A stretch of 12,277 nucleotides of DNA from Actinomycetota bacterium (GCA_003140115.1 PLIQ01000573.1:6869-19145); one strand, 5' to 3'. Shown: positions 6,388 to 12,277, numbered from the stretch's first letter. A program made the numbers and translations. Notes: generated from the letters alone by a model not told the origin.

Positions 6388-6816
6388 GAGCAGGGTGCGG
6401 GCCACGCGTGCGGCGATGGCGGGCCGCGCGTCCGCCGCGCCAGCATCCGGGTGCTGGCCGGTGATCGCGGCCTGGACGGTGGGAAAGATATCGAGGTGCT
6501 GGCCTATGCCGGTGGCGGACAAGACCCTGGCTACCTCGGATGATGGTGCGGCTAGGCGCAACCATCCGCCGAGCAGCCCGGCGCGGCGTCCGGTGCCCAC
6601 CAGTACCGCAACGCCGCTGGCGTCCGCGTATCCCACCGCGGACAAGTCGATGATGAGCCGGCTGACGGCCGGGCGGAGCAGGCCAAGGAGTTGCTCGCGC
6701 AATCCTGGGGCGGACGCGATGTCCAGTTCCCCCCGGAGCGCGGCGAAGACGTAGCCGCCACGTTCGGTCCGGGCGGTAAGACTGAGGTTGCCGTCATGAG
6801 CCGTGGGGTAGGTCAC
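6361..6816 (-). CDS. STAS-domain anti-sigma factor antagonist-like protein
   Basis: 151-residue cytosolic protein. Residues about 8-120 form a STAS domain: LRGELDIASAPGLREQLLGL (27-46), LIIDLSAVGYADASGVAVLVG (54-74 in total) and a C-terminal helix around LDIFPTVQAAITG. STAS antagonists release sigma factors by binding RsbW-type kinases and are switched off by phosphorylation of a Ser/Thr. In SpoIIAA the motif is DSSG with the first Ser modified; here it is DASG (65-68), so that position is Ala66 and only Ser67 remains. The tail after about 122 is Ala/Arg-rich and not part of the domain. The GTG at 6816 has GGAAG 4 nt upstream. It follows the 61-aa gene by 47 bp on the same strand. Confidence 0.9.
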   Translation of the reverse strand: MTYPTAHDGNLSLTARTERGGYVFAALRGELDIASAPGLREQLLGLLRPAVSRLIIDLSAVGYADASGVAVLVGTGRRAGLLGGWLRLAAPSSEVARVLSATGIGQHLDIFPTVQAAITGQHPDAGAADARPAIAARVARTLLSRASATRA

Positions 6817-6863
6817 AGTGCTTCCGATCAGGTCAGCAGGAACAGGCGGCTCGACCCCACGGG

Positions 6864-7049
6864 CTACGGGCGGCGGGTGATTCTGCGCATCATCACGCGC
6901 ATTCTTCCGCCCGAGTGCCGCTGTCGGCGCTCGTTCGTGACCTCCGACGGCATGGGCGGCGCGGTGGCGTAAGCGGACGGTCCCGCTCCGGGAGTGGCAG
7001 AGTCCGGATACGGCATGGGATACGGATACGGTGCGGCTGGTTCGGTCAT
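6864..7049 (-). CDS. Small Pro/Tyr-rich hypothetical protein
   Basis: 61-residue protein, not recognised. The N-terminal half is rich in Pro, Tyr and Ala (EPAAPYPYPMPYPDSA, residues 3-18) and probably disordered; the C-terminal half is strongly basic (NERRQRHSGG then RMRVMMRRITRRP), suggesting nucleic-acid or membrane-surface contact. The ATG at 7049 is chosen for its SD-like AAGGGAAG 5 nt upstream; the frame extends to 7166 but that leader lacks an SD. It is the first gene after the AT-rich divergent promoter region and precedes the STAS gene by 47 bp. It may be a real small gene or a leader region of the STAS transcript. Confidence 0.5.
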   Translation of the reverse strand: MTEPAAPYPYPMPYPDSATPGAGPSAYATAPPMPSEVTNERRQRHSGGRMRVMMRRITRRP

Positions 7050-7159
7050 GACGTCTTCCCTTGGCATGGAGGGCGGGGGCGGGGCACCAACGGTCGCGAT
7101 GACCACGCCGATTCCTATGAGCTCCTCCGGTAGCCCTGGAAGCTGACCGCTATGCGCGG

Positions 7160-7211
7160 CTGACATCCGGTGCCTAGTTCATAATATATACACGCACGGG
7201 GAAACTAGCAA
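7160..7211. promoter_or_regulatory. AT-rich overlapping divergent promoters with inverted repeat
   Basis: On the plus strand CTGACA (7160-7165) lies 16 nt from TAATAT (7182-7187). On the minus strand TTGCTA (7211-7206) lies 17 nt from TATATT (7188-7183). The two -10 elements share one ten-base A/T run, striking in this genome. CTAGTT (7174-7179) and AACTAG (7203-7208) form an inverted repeat around them. The arrangement would drive the winged-helix gene rightward and the 61-aa/STAS genes leftward, and the repeat could be the operator of the adjacent regulator. Confidence 0.52.
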
Positions 7212-7235
7212 CTTTTTTCCGGAATCTGGTAACTT

Positions 7236-7595
7236 ATGAGGGTGACGAGCTGGACCTTCCTGACCCCTCACGCCCGGGTTCTCCTATGCGTCGCTCATGA
7301 CCCGGGCGTACGCCTGCGCGACATCGCGGCCACCCTGAACATCAGCGAACGCAGCGCCTTCGGCATCATCACCGACCTGGCCCGGGCCGGCTACGTCGTC
7401 AAGGAGAAAGACGGCCGCCGCAACCGCTACCACATCCAGACCCACCTCCCGCTGCCAGAACCAGACGGCCGGGAACGTACCATCGGCGAGATGCTGGACC
7501 TGCTGACCGGCACAGAGACCGACCCGCGGTCCATTAGGGCAAACAGTGCGCTGCCAGCGCCGATACCGGAGCAAATCCTGTACGAAAAGTCCTAG
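7236..7595 (+). CDS. Winged helix-turn-helix transcriptional regulator
   Basis: 119-residue DNA-binding protein. Residues about 8-70 form a MarR/ArsR-like winged helix: TPHARVLLCVAHDPGVRLRD (10-29) leads to the helix-turn-helix AATLNISERSAFGIITDLAR (31-50), then a beta wing VKEKDGRRNRYHI (55-67). The C-terminal part (ERTIGEMLDLLTG, about 80-92) is a possible dimerisation helix and the last 25 residues look disordered. No ligand pocket or cysteine sensor is evident. The ATG at 7236 has only a weak GGA 11 nt upstream; a GTG at 7242 is an alternative. It diverges from the STAS genes over a shared promoter region, so it may regulate them and itself. Confidence 0.82.
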   Translation: MRVTSWTFLTPHARVLLCVAHDPGVRLRDIAATLNISERSAFGIITDLARAGYVVKEKDGRRNRYHIQTHLPLPEPDGRERTIGEMLDLLTGTETDPRSIRANSALPAPIPEQILYEKS

Positions 7596-7864
7596 AACCA
7601 GTAGTCTGTATATAGCTGTCCCGGACCCTGGTAGCTCCCTGAAATTGCTTCCAGCTCCGGGAGGCACGTCATGTATTGCGGCATTCGGGATTCCCCTCGC
7701 CGCGGACCTCCGCCGCTGGCGGCAGGACAATGCCATGGGCGCGATCGGCCGCCCGTCCACTTTGATTCGGGCCTGCACGGCTTGCCCCCTGGTCGCCTGA
7801 CCAGCCGGCTGGCGGTATTCCGGGACCCATATTCGTCTGTGCCGCCGACCGGAAGGATGCAGAG
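7596..7864. other. 269-bp gap with no convincing gene
   Basis: A -10-like TATATA at 7609-7614, preceded by TG, could start transcription of the small membrane-protein genes; no good -35 is seen. A GGGAGG with an ATG 6 nt after it occurs at 7660-7673, but the frame it opens has poor coding character. No strong hairpin was found. Confidence 0.3.
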
Positions 7865-8047
7865 ATGCTGGGTTTCGCCGCGGCTGTCCTGTTCATCATC
7901 GCGTTCTTGATCAACGCGACGTCCACCGCCACCAGCGCGGTCTTCTCCCCGATGAGCCTGCTGCTGGTCGGGCTGGCTTGCCTGGCCCTGCACCTCGCGG
8001 GCGTGGGCACGAAGTGGTCCGTGCCACGGCGCAGGACCCGCCGCTGA
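7865..8047 (+). CDS. Small two-span membrane protein
   Basis: 60-residue membrane protein, not assigned to a named family. Two hydrophobic segments are visible, FAAAVLFIIAFLINA (4-18) and MSLLLVGLACLALHLAGV (30-47), followed by a basic tail ending PRRRTRR that should sit in the cytosol. The ATG at 7865 has GGAAGG 8 nt upstream. It opens a run of four small plus-strand genes. Proteins of this size and shape are widespread in actinomycetes as unnamed hydrophobic proteins. Confidence 0.72.
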   Translation: MLGFAAAVLFIIAFLINATSTATSAVFSPMSLLLVGLACLALHLAGVGTKWSVPRRRTRR

Positions 8048-8112
8048 CCGGGCCATCACGAGGTAGCGGTCAGATACAAGTCTTAGCGAAACGTAAGTTC
8101 CCGGAGGTAACA

Positions 8113-8298
8113 ATGCGAATCGGAACGATTCTGATCATCGTGTGGCTGGTCATCGGCGCCATCGCCGGCGCCCAGCGCCACTACTACACCAGCTCCAACC
8201 CCGACTGCGCCAGGACGAGCACGATCGTGGTGACGGTTCTCGCGGGCCCGCTCAACTACGCCGGCGTGAACCCGAAAGTCACGTGTACCAGTAAATGA
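8113..8298 (+). CDS. Small conserved-type membrane protein
   Basis: 61-residue protein with one clear N-terminal hydrophobic segment (GTILIIVWLVIGAIAGAQ, 4-21), a polar middle with RHYYTSSNPDCA, and a second mildly hydrophobic part (STIVVTVLAGPLNYAG, 36-51). C32 and C58 flank the second segment and could pair outside the cell. GGAGG lies 5 nt before the ATG at 8113, which sets the start; the frame is open further upstream to 7978 but overlaps the previous gene. I recall similar short proteins in other actinomycetes, but no function. A hairpin starting at its stop codon ends the unit. Confidence 0.8.
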   Translation: MRIGTILIIVWLVIGAIAGAQRHYYTSSNPDCARTSTIVVTVLAGPLNYAGVNPKVTCTSK

Positions 8299-8340
8299 CA
8301 GATGGTGGGAAGCACCAGCGCCTCCCACCATCACCTGTCA
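8296..8340 (+). terminator. Hairpin at the end of the 61-aa membrane protein gene
   Basis: GATGGTGGGA (8301-8310) and TCCCACCATC (8323-8332) form a perfect 10-bp stem with a 12-nt loop. TGACAG (8296-8301), which includes the stop codon, can pair with CTGTCA (8335-8340) across a small bulge. No T-run follows, as is usual for actinobacterial hairpin terminators. Confidence 0.62.
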
Positions 8341-8437
8341 GGTAATGCGGCCGCCCCCGGCCCGGCCCACCTCGTGATGACGGCATCACCCGGGCCGGGC
8401 TACGCTGGTTCGGTAAGCCCCTGAGAGGAAGGCGCGC

Positions 8438-8794
8438 GTGTTCGAGGCAGGCGACATCCGGGAGTGGCGGGGCTACGACGTGGTCGACCCCGATGGTCAC
8501 AAGATCGGGGCGCTGGAGGCCGTCTACGTCGACACCAGCACGGACCTGCCAGCGTTCGGCACCGTCAGGGTCGGGCTGCCCACCCGGCACCGGCTCGTGT
8601 TCGTTCCCCTGGCTCAGGCGACCGTGGGTCCCGGATACCTCAAGGTCGCCTACGACAGGAAGCTAGTGAAGGATTCTCCCTCGATCGGCACCGACGGCGA
8701 GCTGCCGGCGGCCGACGAGGAAACCGTCTTCAAGCACTACGGCCTGACCTATCAGGCGGGCGCAGGCGGCGAGCGGCAACTGGCCCGCCGCTGA
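8438..8794 (+). CDS. PRC-barrel domain protein
   Basis: 118-residue cytosolic protein. Residues about 5-75 match a PRC-barrel: REWRGYDVVDPDGHKIGALE (8-27), VYVDTSTDLPAFGTVRVG (29-46), then HRLVFVPLAQATVGPGYLKV (51-70). PRC-barrels occur in photosynthetic reaction centre H subunit, in RimM, and as small stand-alone stress or RNA-associated proteins in actinobacteria. The tail KDSPSIGTDGELPAADEETV (78-97) followed by FKHYGLTY is the usual helical ending of the stand-alone type. The GTG start has GAGGAAGG just upstream. It is followed 31 bp later by a tiny membrane protein gene, so the two are probably co-transcribed. Domain is clear, function is not. Confidence 0.87.
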   Translation: MFEAGDIREWRGYDVVDPDGHKIGALEAVYVDTSTDLPAFGTVRVGLPTRHRLVFVPLAQATVGPGYLKVAYDRKLVKDSPSIGTDGELPAADEETVFKHYGLTYQAGAGGERQLARR

Positions 8795-8825
8795 CCGGTA
8801 CGACTAAGAGCCTGAGGAGCATCAG

Positions 8826-8999
8826 ATGCTGGCCTTGTTCCTTCTCCTCGTGATCGTGGCGATCGTGCTCGGCATCGTGGGTGTCGTCGTCAAGGGCCTG
8901 GTGTACTTGCTGATCATCGGCATCGTCGTGTTCCTCGGCGCCCTGGTCCTGGGTGCCCTGCGAATGAGGGGGCGGCCCCGGAGGCGCCCTGCGCGATAG
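8826..8999 (+). CDS. 57-aa hydrophobic membrane protein
   Basis: 57-residue protein, almost wholly hydrophobic: LALFLLLVIVAIVLGIVGVV (2-21), a single Lys23, then LVYLLIIGIVVFLGALVLGA (25-44), ending in a basic tail RMRGRPRRRPAR. Two membrane helices with both ends cytosolic are likely. The ATG at 8826 has GGAG 6 nt upstream. Similar short hydrophobic proteins are common in actinomycete genomes and lack a function. It follows the PRC-barrel gene and ends 24 bp before a strong hairpin. Confidence 0.78.
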   Translation: MLALFLLLVIVAIVLGIVGVVVKGLVYLLIIGIVVFLGALVLGALRMRGRPRRRPAR

Positions 9000-9023
9000 T
9001 CCTTTTACCCGTGGAACCCAAAG

Positions 9024-9055
9024 CCCGGGGCCGGACCTTCTGGTCCGGCCCCGGG
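9024..9055. terminator. Strong bidirectional hairpin between convergent genes
   Basis: CCCGGGGCCGGACC (9024-9037), loop TTCT, and its exact complement at 9042-9055 give a 14-bp perfect GC-rich stem. It lies between the ends of the 57-aa gene (8999) and the aldehyde dehydrogenase gene (9074), so it can end both transcripts. T-runs are minimal on both sides. Confidence 0.8.
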
Positions 9056-9073
9056 GCTACGGCTGCTGATTTA

Positions 9074-10564
9074 TTACAGCTGGGTGGTGACGGCCTTGAC
9101 CTCGGTATAGGCATTGAGCGCCTCGTGGCCCATCTCGCGGCCCCAGCCGGACTGCTTGTACCCGCCGAACGGCAGCGCCGCGTCGAACACGTTGTAGCAG
9201 TTGATCCAGACGGTGCCCGCCCGCAGCTTCTTGGCCATGGCATGGGCCTTTCTGATGTCCTGGGTCCAGATACCGGCTCCCAGACCGAACTCGGAGTCGT
9301 TCGCGACGGCGGCGATCTCGTCTAGGTCGCTGAACGGAGCGGCGACCAGGACCGGCCCGAAGATCTCCTCGCGGACGACCTTCATGTCCGGACGGGTATT
9401 GGTCAGCACGGTGGGCTCGACGAAGTAGCCGTGGTCACCGAACCTCCCGCCGCCGGCCAGGGCGGTGGCGCCGTCGGCCTTGCCCGACTCCAGGAAGCCG
9501 GTCACCAGGCGCAGCTGCTCTTCAGAGACCAGCGGGCCCATCTGCGTGCCCGGCTCCATCCCCGGTCCCATCTTGATCGACTTGGCAATCTCCGCGACGC
9601 CGTCGACGACTTCATCGAAACGCCTTTGCTGCACGTACAGCCGTGATCCGGCCACGCAGCACTGCCCGTGGTTGAAGAAGATCGCGTGCGCGGCGCCCTC
9701 GATCGCCTCGGGGCCGGCGTCGTCGAAGATGATGTTGGGGCTCTTGCCGCCGAGCTCCAGGGTCAGCTTCTTCAGGTTGCTGGCGGCGGACGCCGCGACG
9801 ATCAGCTTGCCCACCGCGGTGGAACCGGTGAACGCCACCTTGTCCACGTCCATATGAGCGGTCAGGGCCGCTCCGGCGGTCTCGCCGAAGCCGGTTACCA
9901 CGTTCACGACGCCGGCCGGCATGCCAGCCTCGGCGATGAGCCCGGCCAGCCGCAGCGCGGTCAGCGGGGTCTGCTCGGCCGGCTTGAGCACCACGCAGTT
10001 GCCCGTGGTCAGCGCCGGGCCCAGTTTCCACGCGGCCATCAGCAGCGGGAAGTTCCACGGGATGATCTGCCCGACGACGCCGAGCGGCTCGCGCAGCGTG
10101 TAGGAGTGGAAGTTCGCCCCCGGCATGTAGGGCACCGAGAGGTCGATCGTGTTGCCCTCGAGCTTGGTCGCCCAACCGGCCATGTAGTGGAACAGGTCCG
10201 CGGCCAGCGGCACGTCCGCCGCCTGCGCCACGCCGACCGGCTTGCCGTTGTCCAGCGACTCGAGCTGGGCCAGCTCGTCGGCGTGCTCGAGGATCAGGTC
10301 GCCGATCCGCCAGATGATCCGGCCGCGCTCCGACGGGCTCATCCGGCTCCACGGGCCCTCGTCGAACGCGCGGCGCGCGGCCCGCACAGCCCGGTTGATG
10401 TCCTCGGCATCGCCCTCGGCGACCCGGGCGAGCGTCTCCCCGGTCGCGGGGTTGGGGGTCTCGAACGTCTTGCCCGACGCCGCGTCGCACCATTGCCCGT
10501 TGATGAACAGCTGTCGCGGGGAGCCGATGAAGGCTTCGACGTCGCGATCCAGGGTCACGGTCAT
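9074..10564 (-). CDS. NAD(P)-dependent aldehyde dehydrogenase
   Basis: 496-residue cytosolic enzyme that oxidises an aldehyde to the acid with NAD(P)+. Complete by family marks: IIPWNFP (167-173), the cofactor-loop FTGSTAVGK (245-253), catalytic-base motif LELGGKSP with Glu270, and GQCCVAGSR (300-308) whose second Cys (303) corresponds to the nucleophile. EEIFGPV and FGGYKQSGWGREMG occur near the C-terminus. Overall it resembles the ALDH1/ALDH2-like class including phenylacetaldehyde and betaine-aldehyde types; the substrate cannot be told. The ATG at 10564 is chosen because the protein then begins just before the first conserved strand; GGGAG lies 11 nt upstream. A longer frame to 10627 adds an unlikely leader. 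The gene stands alone on its strand, with operator-like repeats upstream. Confidence 0.96.
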   Translation of the reverse strand: MTVTLDRDVEAFIGSPRQLFINGQWCDAASGKTFETPNPATGETLARVAEGDAEDINRAVRAARRAFDEGPWSRMSPSERGRIIWRIGDLILEHADELAQLESLDNGKPVGVAQAADVPLAADLFHYMAGWATKLEGNTIDLSVPYMPGANFHSYTLREPLGVVGQIIPWNFPLLMAAWKLGPALTTGNCVVLKPAEQTPLTALRLAGLIAEAGMPAGVVNVVTGFGETAGAALTAHMDVDKVAFTGSTAVGKLIVAASAASNLKKLTLELGGKSPNIIFDDAGPEAIEGAAHAIFFNHGQCCVAGSRLYVQQRRFDEVVDGVAEIAKSIKMGPGMEPGTQMGPLVSEEQLRLVTGFLESGKADGATALAGGGRFGDHGYFVEPTVLTNTRPDMKVVREEIFGPVLVAAPFSDLDEIAAVANDSEFGLGAGIWTQDIRKAHAMAKKLRAGTVWINCYNVFDAALPFGGYKQSGWGREMGHEALNAYTEVKAVTTQL

Positions 10565-10637
10565 GTAATGGTCATCTCCCTTGGCTGCGTGGTGGAGGCA
10601 ACCGCCCGATGGCGGGCCAGTCAGCACCTGCGCAAAT

Positions 10638-10669
10638 GTCTACATAGTAGACCTACGAAGTAAACCTAC
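10638..10669 (-). promoter_or_regulatory. Operator-like repeats upstream of the aldehyde dehydrogenase
   Basis: GTCTAC (10638-10643), ATA, and GTAGAC (10647-10652) form a perfect inverted repeat of 6-bp arms. The right part is also a direct repeat: GTAGACCTAC (10647-10656) and GTAAACCTAC (10660-10669), one mismatch, 13-bp period. The sequence is AT-rich for this genome and lies 74-105 bp before the start codon, fitting a regulator site. A -10-like TACTAT overlaps it on the minus strand. Confidence 0.48.
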
Positions 10670-10710
10670 AGCGTCTGCAGGAGAATATCAAACTCCACAT
10701 ACCGGCAGGC

Positions 10711-10792
10711 GGGGCCGCGCAGGGGCGGGGGCAGGGGCGCAGGCAGGGGGGCAGGGGGGGCAGGCAGGGGGGCAGGGACGCAGGCAGCGGGG
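10711..10792 (+). repeat. G-run-rich low-complexity tract
   Basis: At least six runs of four to seven G separated by short CA/GCA spacers lie on the plus strand. A 17-mer, CAGGCAGGGGGGCAGGG, occurs at 10740-10756 and 10761-10777 (21-bp period). The tract meets the usual pattern for G-quadruplex formation. It is the core of a 345-bp stretch (10565-10909) with no convincing gene; the rest holds the operator-like repeats. Confidence 0.82.
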
Positions 10793-10909
10793 CCTGGCTT
10801 AGCTCGTGCCCGGCGCCCTGGGGCCGATGATCGCCGCGCTGGTTCGCATCTTCGTCGTGACGGGCGGACCATGGAATGCAGACGGGCCCGCGCTCAGGCA
10901 GGAGGCAGG

Positions 10910-11197
10910 ATGAATCGGATCCGGCGTCGGGTAAACGCAGCGGTCAATCCGGTGTCGACCGCGGTTACCGGGTGGTGGTGCCACTCGGCTTGGCGCCACG
11001 TGCTGACTGGCCACGGGCCGACGGCCAGGCAGCGGCGGCTCATCCGTTACCGGGCGCCCGGCATCCGCCGGGGCACGCCAGGCATCCGCCGCGGCACGCC
11101 GGGCACCGGCTTCACGCTGTCTGCCGAACAGCGGGCCGAGCAGATGAAGGCGCGCGCGGCAGCGATCGACGATCTGCTTAGCCGAGGCGATCCTTAA
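10910..11197 (+). CDS. Small basic hypothetical protein with tandem PGIRRGT repeat
   Basis: 95-residue protein, not recognised. The N-terminus is basic (MNRIRRRVN), followed by a Trp-rich amphipathic stretch (about 12-35, GWWCHSAWRHVL) that could lie on the membrane. The middle has PGIRRGT twice in tandem (about 50-63), encoded by a 21-bp repeat, and the C-terminus has an ordered-looking helix (SAEQRAEQMKARAAAIDDLL). The ATG at 10910 has GGAGG 4 nt upstream; a longer frame from 10871 lacks an SD. It ends 13 bp before the convergent Rv1733c-like gene. Confidence 0.55.
   Translation: MNRIRRRVNAAVNPVSTAVTGWWCHSAWRHVLTGHGPTARQRRLIRYRAPGIRRGTPGIRRGTPGTGFTLSAEQRAEQMKARAAAIDDLLSRGDP
11058..11098. 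repeat. Coding tandem repeat, 21-bp period
   Basis: CCGGCATCCGCCGGGGCACG (11058-11077) and CAGGCATCCGCCGCGGCACG (11079-11098) match at 18 of 20 bases and encode the doubled PGIRRGT heptapeptide. The period is a multiple of three, so copy-number change would keep the frame. Confidence 0.75.
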
Positions 11198-11210
11198 GGA
11201 GTTGCGCGGG

Positions 11211-11834
11211 TCAGCGACGGGTGGTCCATCGCGGCCCGGTCAGGGACCACGCGGATTCCCAGGCCGCCAGCCGCCGCCGGTCGAGCACGAGCCGGCACAG
11301 CCCATAGCAGATGAGCAACGTTATCCCGGCCACCGCGGCCACCGCGGCGCTCGCGGCCAGCGCGTCGACGATCATGCCGACGTGGCCGCCGGGAGGCCCG
11401 GCCGGCTGACCCGAGCGATCCAGCCAGACCGGTACCCGGGCGCCCGCCGCCGCCCCGATGATGCCGGGCGCCATCGCGGTGGTCAGCACGCCGGATTGCT
11501 CGCGGCCCGCGCCGGGCCAGCGCGCCTTAGCAAGCCCGAGTTGGGCCGTGCTCCCGTAAACCAACGGCCCAGCCTGACTGAGCACGGCCACCACCGGGCG
11601 CAGGCCAGCCGCGGCCGCGCGCTGCGACTGATACGTGTGCACGCCAAGCACGGACGCCGCGGCCATGGCCACGAGGAAGGCGGCGGTCAACGCCACCAGG
11701 ACCGCGCCCTCGATCCGGTCAACCGGCCGCCGCAGCGTGTTCCGCCCGGCCAGCCATCGCACCAGCCGGGACATCCGGTGCGGGCGGGCCCGGACCGGTC
11801 GCGGTGGGGAAGATTGCACTGTTCCAGCGGTCAA
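11211..11834 (-). CDS. Rv1733c-like two-span membrane protein
   Basis: 207-residue protein with the layout of the Rv1733c family: a short cytosolic N-terminus with NTLRRPVDRIEG (32-43), a first span (about 43-65), an extracytoplasmic domain with VPVWLDRSGQPAGPP (134-148), a second span (about 155-180), and LDRRRLAAWESAW (184-196) before the end. Rv1733c itself is a dormancy-regulon membrane protein of Mycobacterium tuberculosis with unknown biochemical role. The TTG at 11834 overlaps the TGA of the upstream CxxC gene (TTGA), suggesting coupling; a GTG at 11819 and an ATG at 11774 are alternatives, and none has a clear SD. Family match rests on motif layout and topology. Confidence 0.8.
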   Translation of the reverse strand: MTAGTVQSSPPRPVRARPHRMSRLVRWLAGRNTLRRPVDRIEGAVLVALTAAFLVAMAAASVLGVHTYQSQRAAAAGLRPVVAVLSQAGPLVYGSTAQLGLAKARWPGAGREQSGVLTTAMAPGIIGAAAGARVPVWLDRSGQPAGPPGGHVGMIVDALAASAAVAAVAGITLLICYGLCRLVLDRRRLAAWESAWSLTGPRWTTRR

Positions 11835-12022
11835 GTCGCGGCGGGCTCGGTTATCCGCTGCTGGCAGCCGGGACAGTCAGGCGAGGACGGCCTGATCGCG
11901 GGCGGCCAGTACACAAACTTGTCCGTGCGACAGTAGATGCACAGCACGGGCCGGATCGCATCGCATCGTTGCTCAGGTTGCGCCGTGTTCCCGCTGCGCC
12001 GCCTGACAGCAGAATCCATCAT
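11831..12022 (-). CDS. Small CxxC/CxxC protein upstream of the Rv1733c-like gene
   Basis: 63-residue protein from the ATG at 12022. C28-x2-C31 and C50-x2-C53 (CIYC and CPGC) separated by 18 residues make a zinc-ribbon-like pair; DKFVYWPP between them is aromatic and ordered. The N-terminal 25 residues look unstructured, so a later start such as the GTG around 11946-11944 before LCIYC is possible; the SD is weak at every option. The stop overlaps the TTG of the Rv1733c-like gene. The paired CxxC motifs and the overlap argue for a real gene; the family is not recognised. Confidence 0.52.
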   Translation of the reverse strand: MMDSAVRRRSGNTAQPEQRCDAIRPVLCIYCRTDKFVYWPPAIRPSSPDCPGCQQRITEPAAT

Positions 12023-12154
12023 GAGTCTCGCCGCCTTCAACGCGGAAACCGCTAGCGGCAAGGGCGCACATGGTCCGGACGGATCCAGGCTCGCTAAGTA
12101 AAGCTACTCTCGCACGAATCGGCAGCAGAGGCAATCCGCTCCCGGACCGTGCGG

Positions 12155-12277
12155 CTAGCTGACGGCCGTTCCGTTGGCGGCAGCGGGTTGCGGCGGCGGG
12201 ATGGTTGCGGCGGCGGTGAGCGGCGGCGGGGTGGCGGCGGCCTGCTCACGGGCCAGGAAGGAGCCGAGTTCGGCGAT
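12155..12277 (-). CDS. C-terminal 40 codons of a gene entering from the right edge
   Basis: On the minus strand an open frame runs from the window edge to a TAG at 12157-12155. It reads IAELGSFLAREQ, then an Ala/Pro-rich tail (TPPPLTAAATIPPPQPAA) ending NGTAVS. The first part looks like the end of a helix in a folded domain and the rest a disordered tail. Product unknown. The 132 bp between it and the CxxC gene show no gene. It could also be chance openness in GC-rich DNA. Confidence 0.5.
   Translation of the reverse strand: MAELGSFLAREQAAATPPPLTAAATIPPPQPAAANGTAVS

Noticed and set aside
7671..7910. 79-codon plus-strand frame with GGGAGG six nt before its ATG
   Set aside because: It overlaps the better-supported 60-aa membrane gene in another frame and its protein looks random; kept only as a doubt.
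9668..10663. 331-codon plus-strand open frame opposite the aldehyde dehydrogenase
   Set aside because: The aldehyde dehydrogenase frame is certain; the opposite frame lacks any family feature.
10711..10792. CRISPR-like array
   Set aside because: Repeats are G-run slippage units with no unique spacers of regular length and no cas genes.
10666..10872. 68-codon minus-strand frame through the G-rich tract
   Set aside because: The Pro/Ala-rich product simply reflects the low-complexity DNA; no SD.

Overview
The window is high-GC DNA with strong G/C at third codon positions, purine-rich Shine-Dalgarno (SD) sites, frequent GTG/TTG starts and 4-nt start/stop overlaps. Its gene families (MEDS-HATPase anti-sigma protein, STAS antagonist, ECF sigma with a membrane partner, solitary AbiEi/DUF559 protein, Rv1733c-like membrane protein) point to a filamentous or soil actinomycete. 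Genus cannot be read from the sequence. No rRNA, tRNA, CRISPR array, transposase or phage gene was seen.

Layout. 1-534: 3' part of an acyl-CoA dehydrogenase gene of glutaryl-CoA dehydrogenase type, cut by the left edge. 518-4674: a block of minus-strand genes. In transcription order these are a 79-aa protein coupled to a 370-aa protein with half a Nudix box, a MEDS-HATPase regulator, a DUF488 protein with a Cys-rich tail, and a solitary AbiEi/DUF559 protein. The 300 bp before the AbiEi gene holds a large nested hairpin and a 19-bp direct repeat. 5015-6387: an ECF sigma factor, probably on a leaderless mRNA, coupled to a one-pass membrane protein that is probably its anti-sigma partner. 6361-7049 (minus): a STAS anti-anti-sigma-like protein preceded by a small Pro/Tyr-rich protein. 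These diverge from a winged-helix regulator (7236-7595) across a very AT-rich promoter region. 7865-8999: four small plus-strand genes, three for tiny membrane proteins and one for a PRC-barrel protein. A strong hairpin at 9024-9055 separates them from a convergent aldehyde dehydrogenase gene (9074-10564), which has an operator-like repeat cluster upstream. 10565-10909: no gene, with a G-run-rich tract. 10910-11197: a small basic protein with an internal tandem repeat. 11211-12022 (minus): a CxxC/CxxC protein coupled to an Rv1733c-like membrane protein. 12155-12277 (minus): the last 40 codons of a gene entering from the right.

How the genes may work together. At least four products belong to partner-switching or sigma-factor control: HATPase, STAS, ECF sigma and its membrane partner. 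With the small envelope proteins, the PRC-barrel protein, the aldehyde dehydrogenase and the Rv1733c-like protein, the region reads as a stress and envelope accessory region. This is inference from families and proximity; nothing in the sequence shows direct partnership except the coupled gene pairs. The least explained parts are the coupled 79-aa/370-aa pair with its palindromic upstream region, the nested hairpin before the AbiEi gene, and the CxxC/Rv1733c-like pair.
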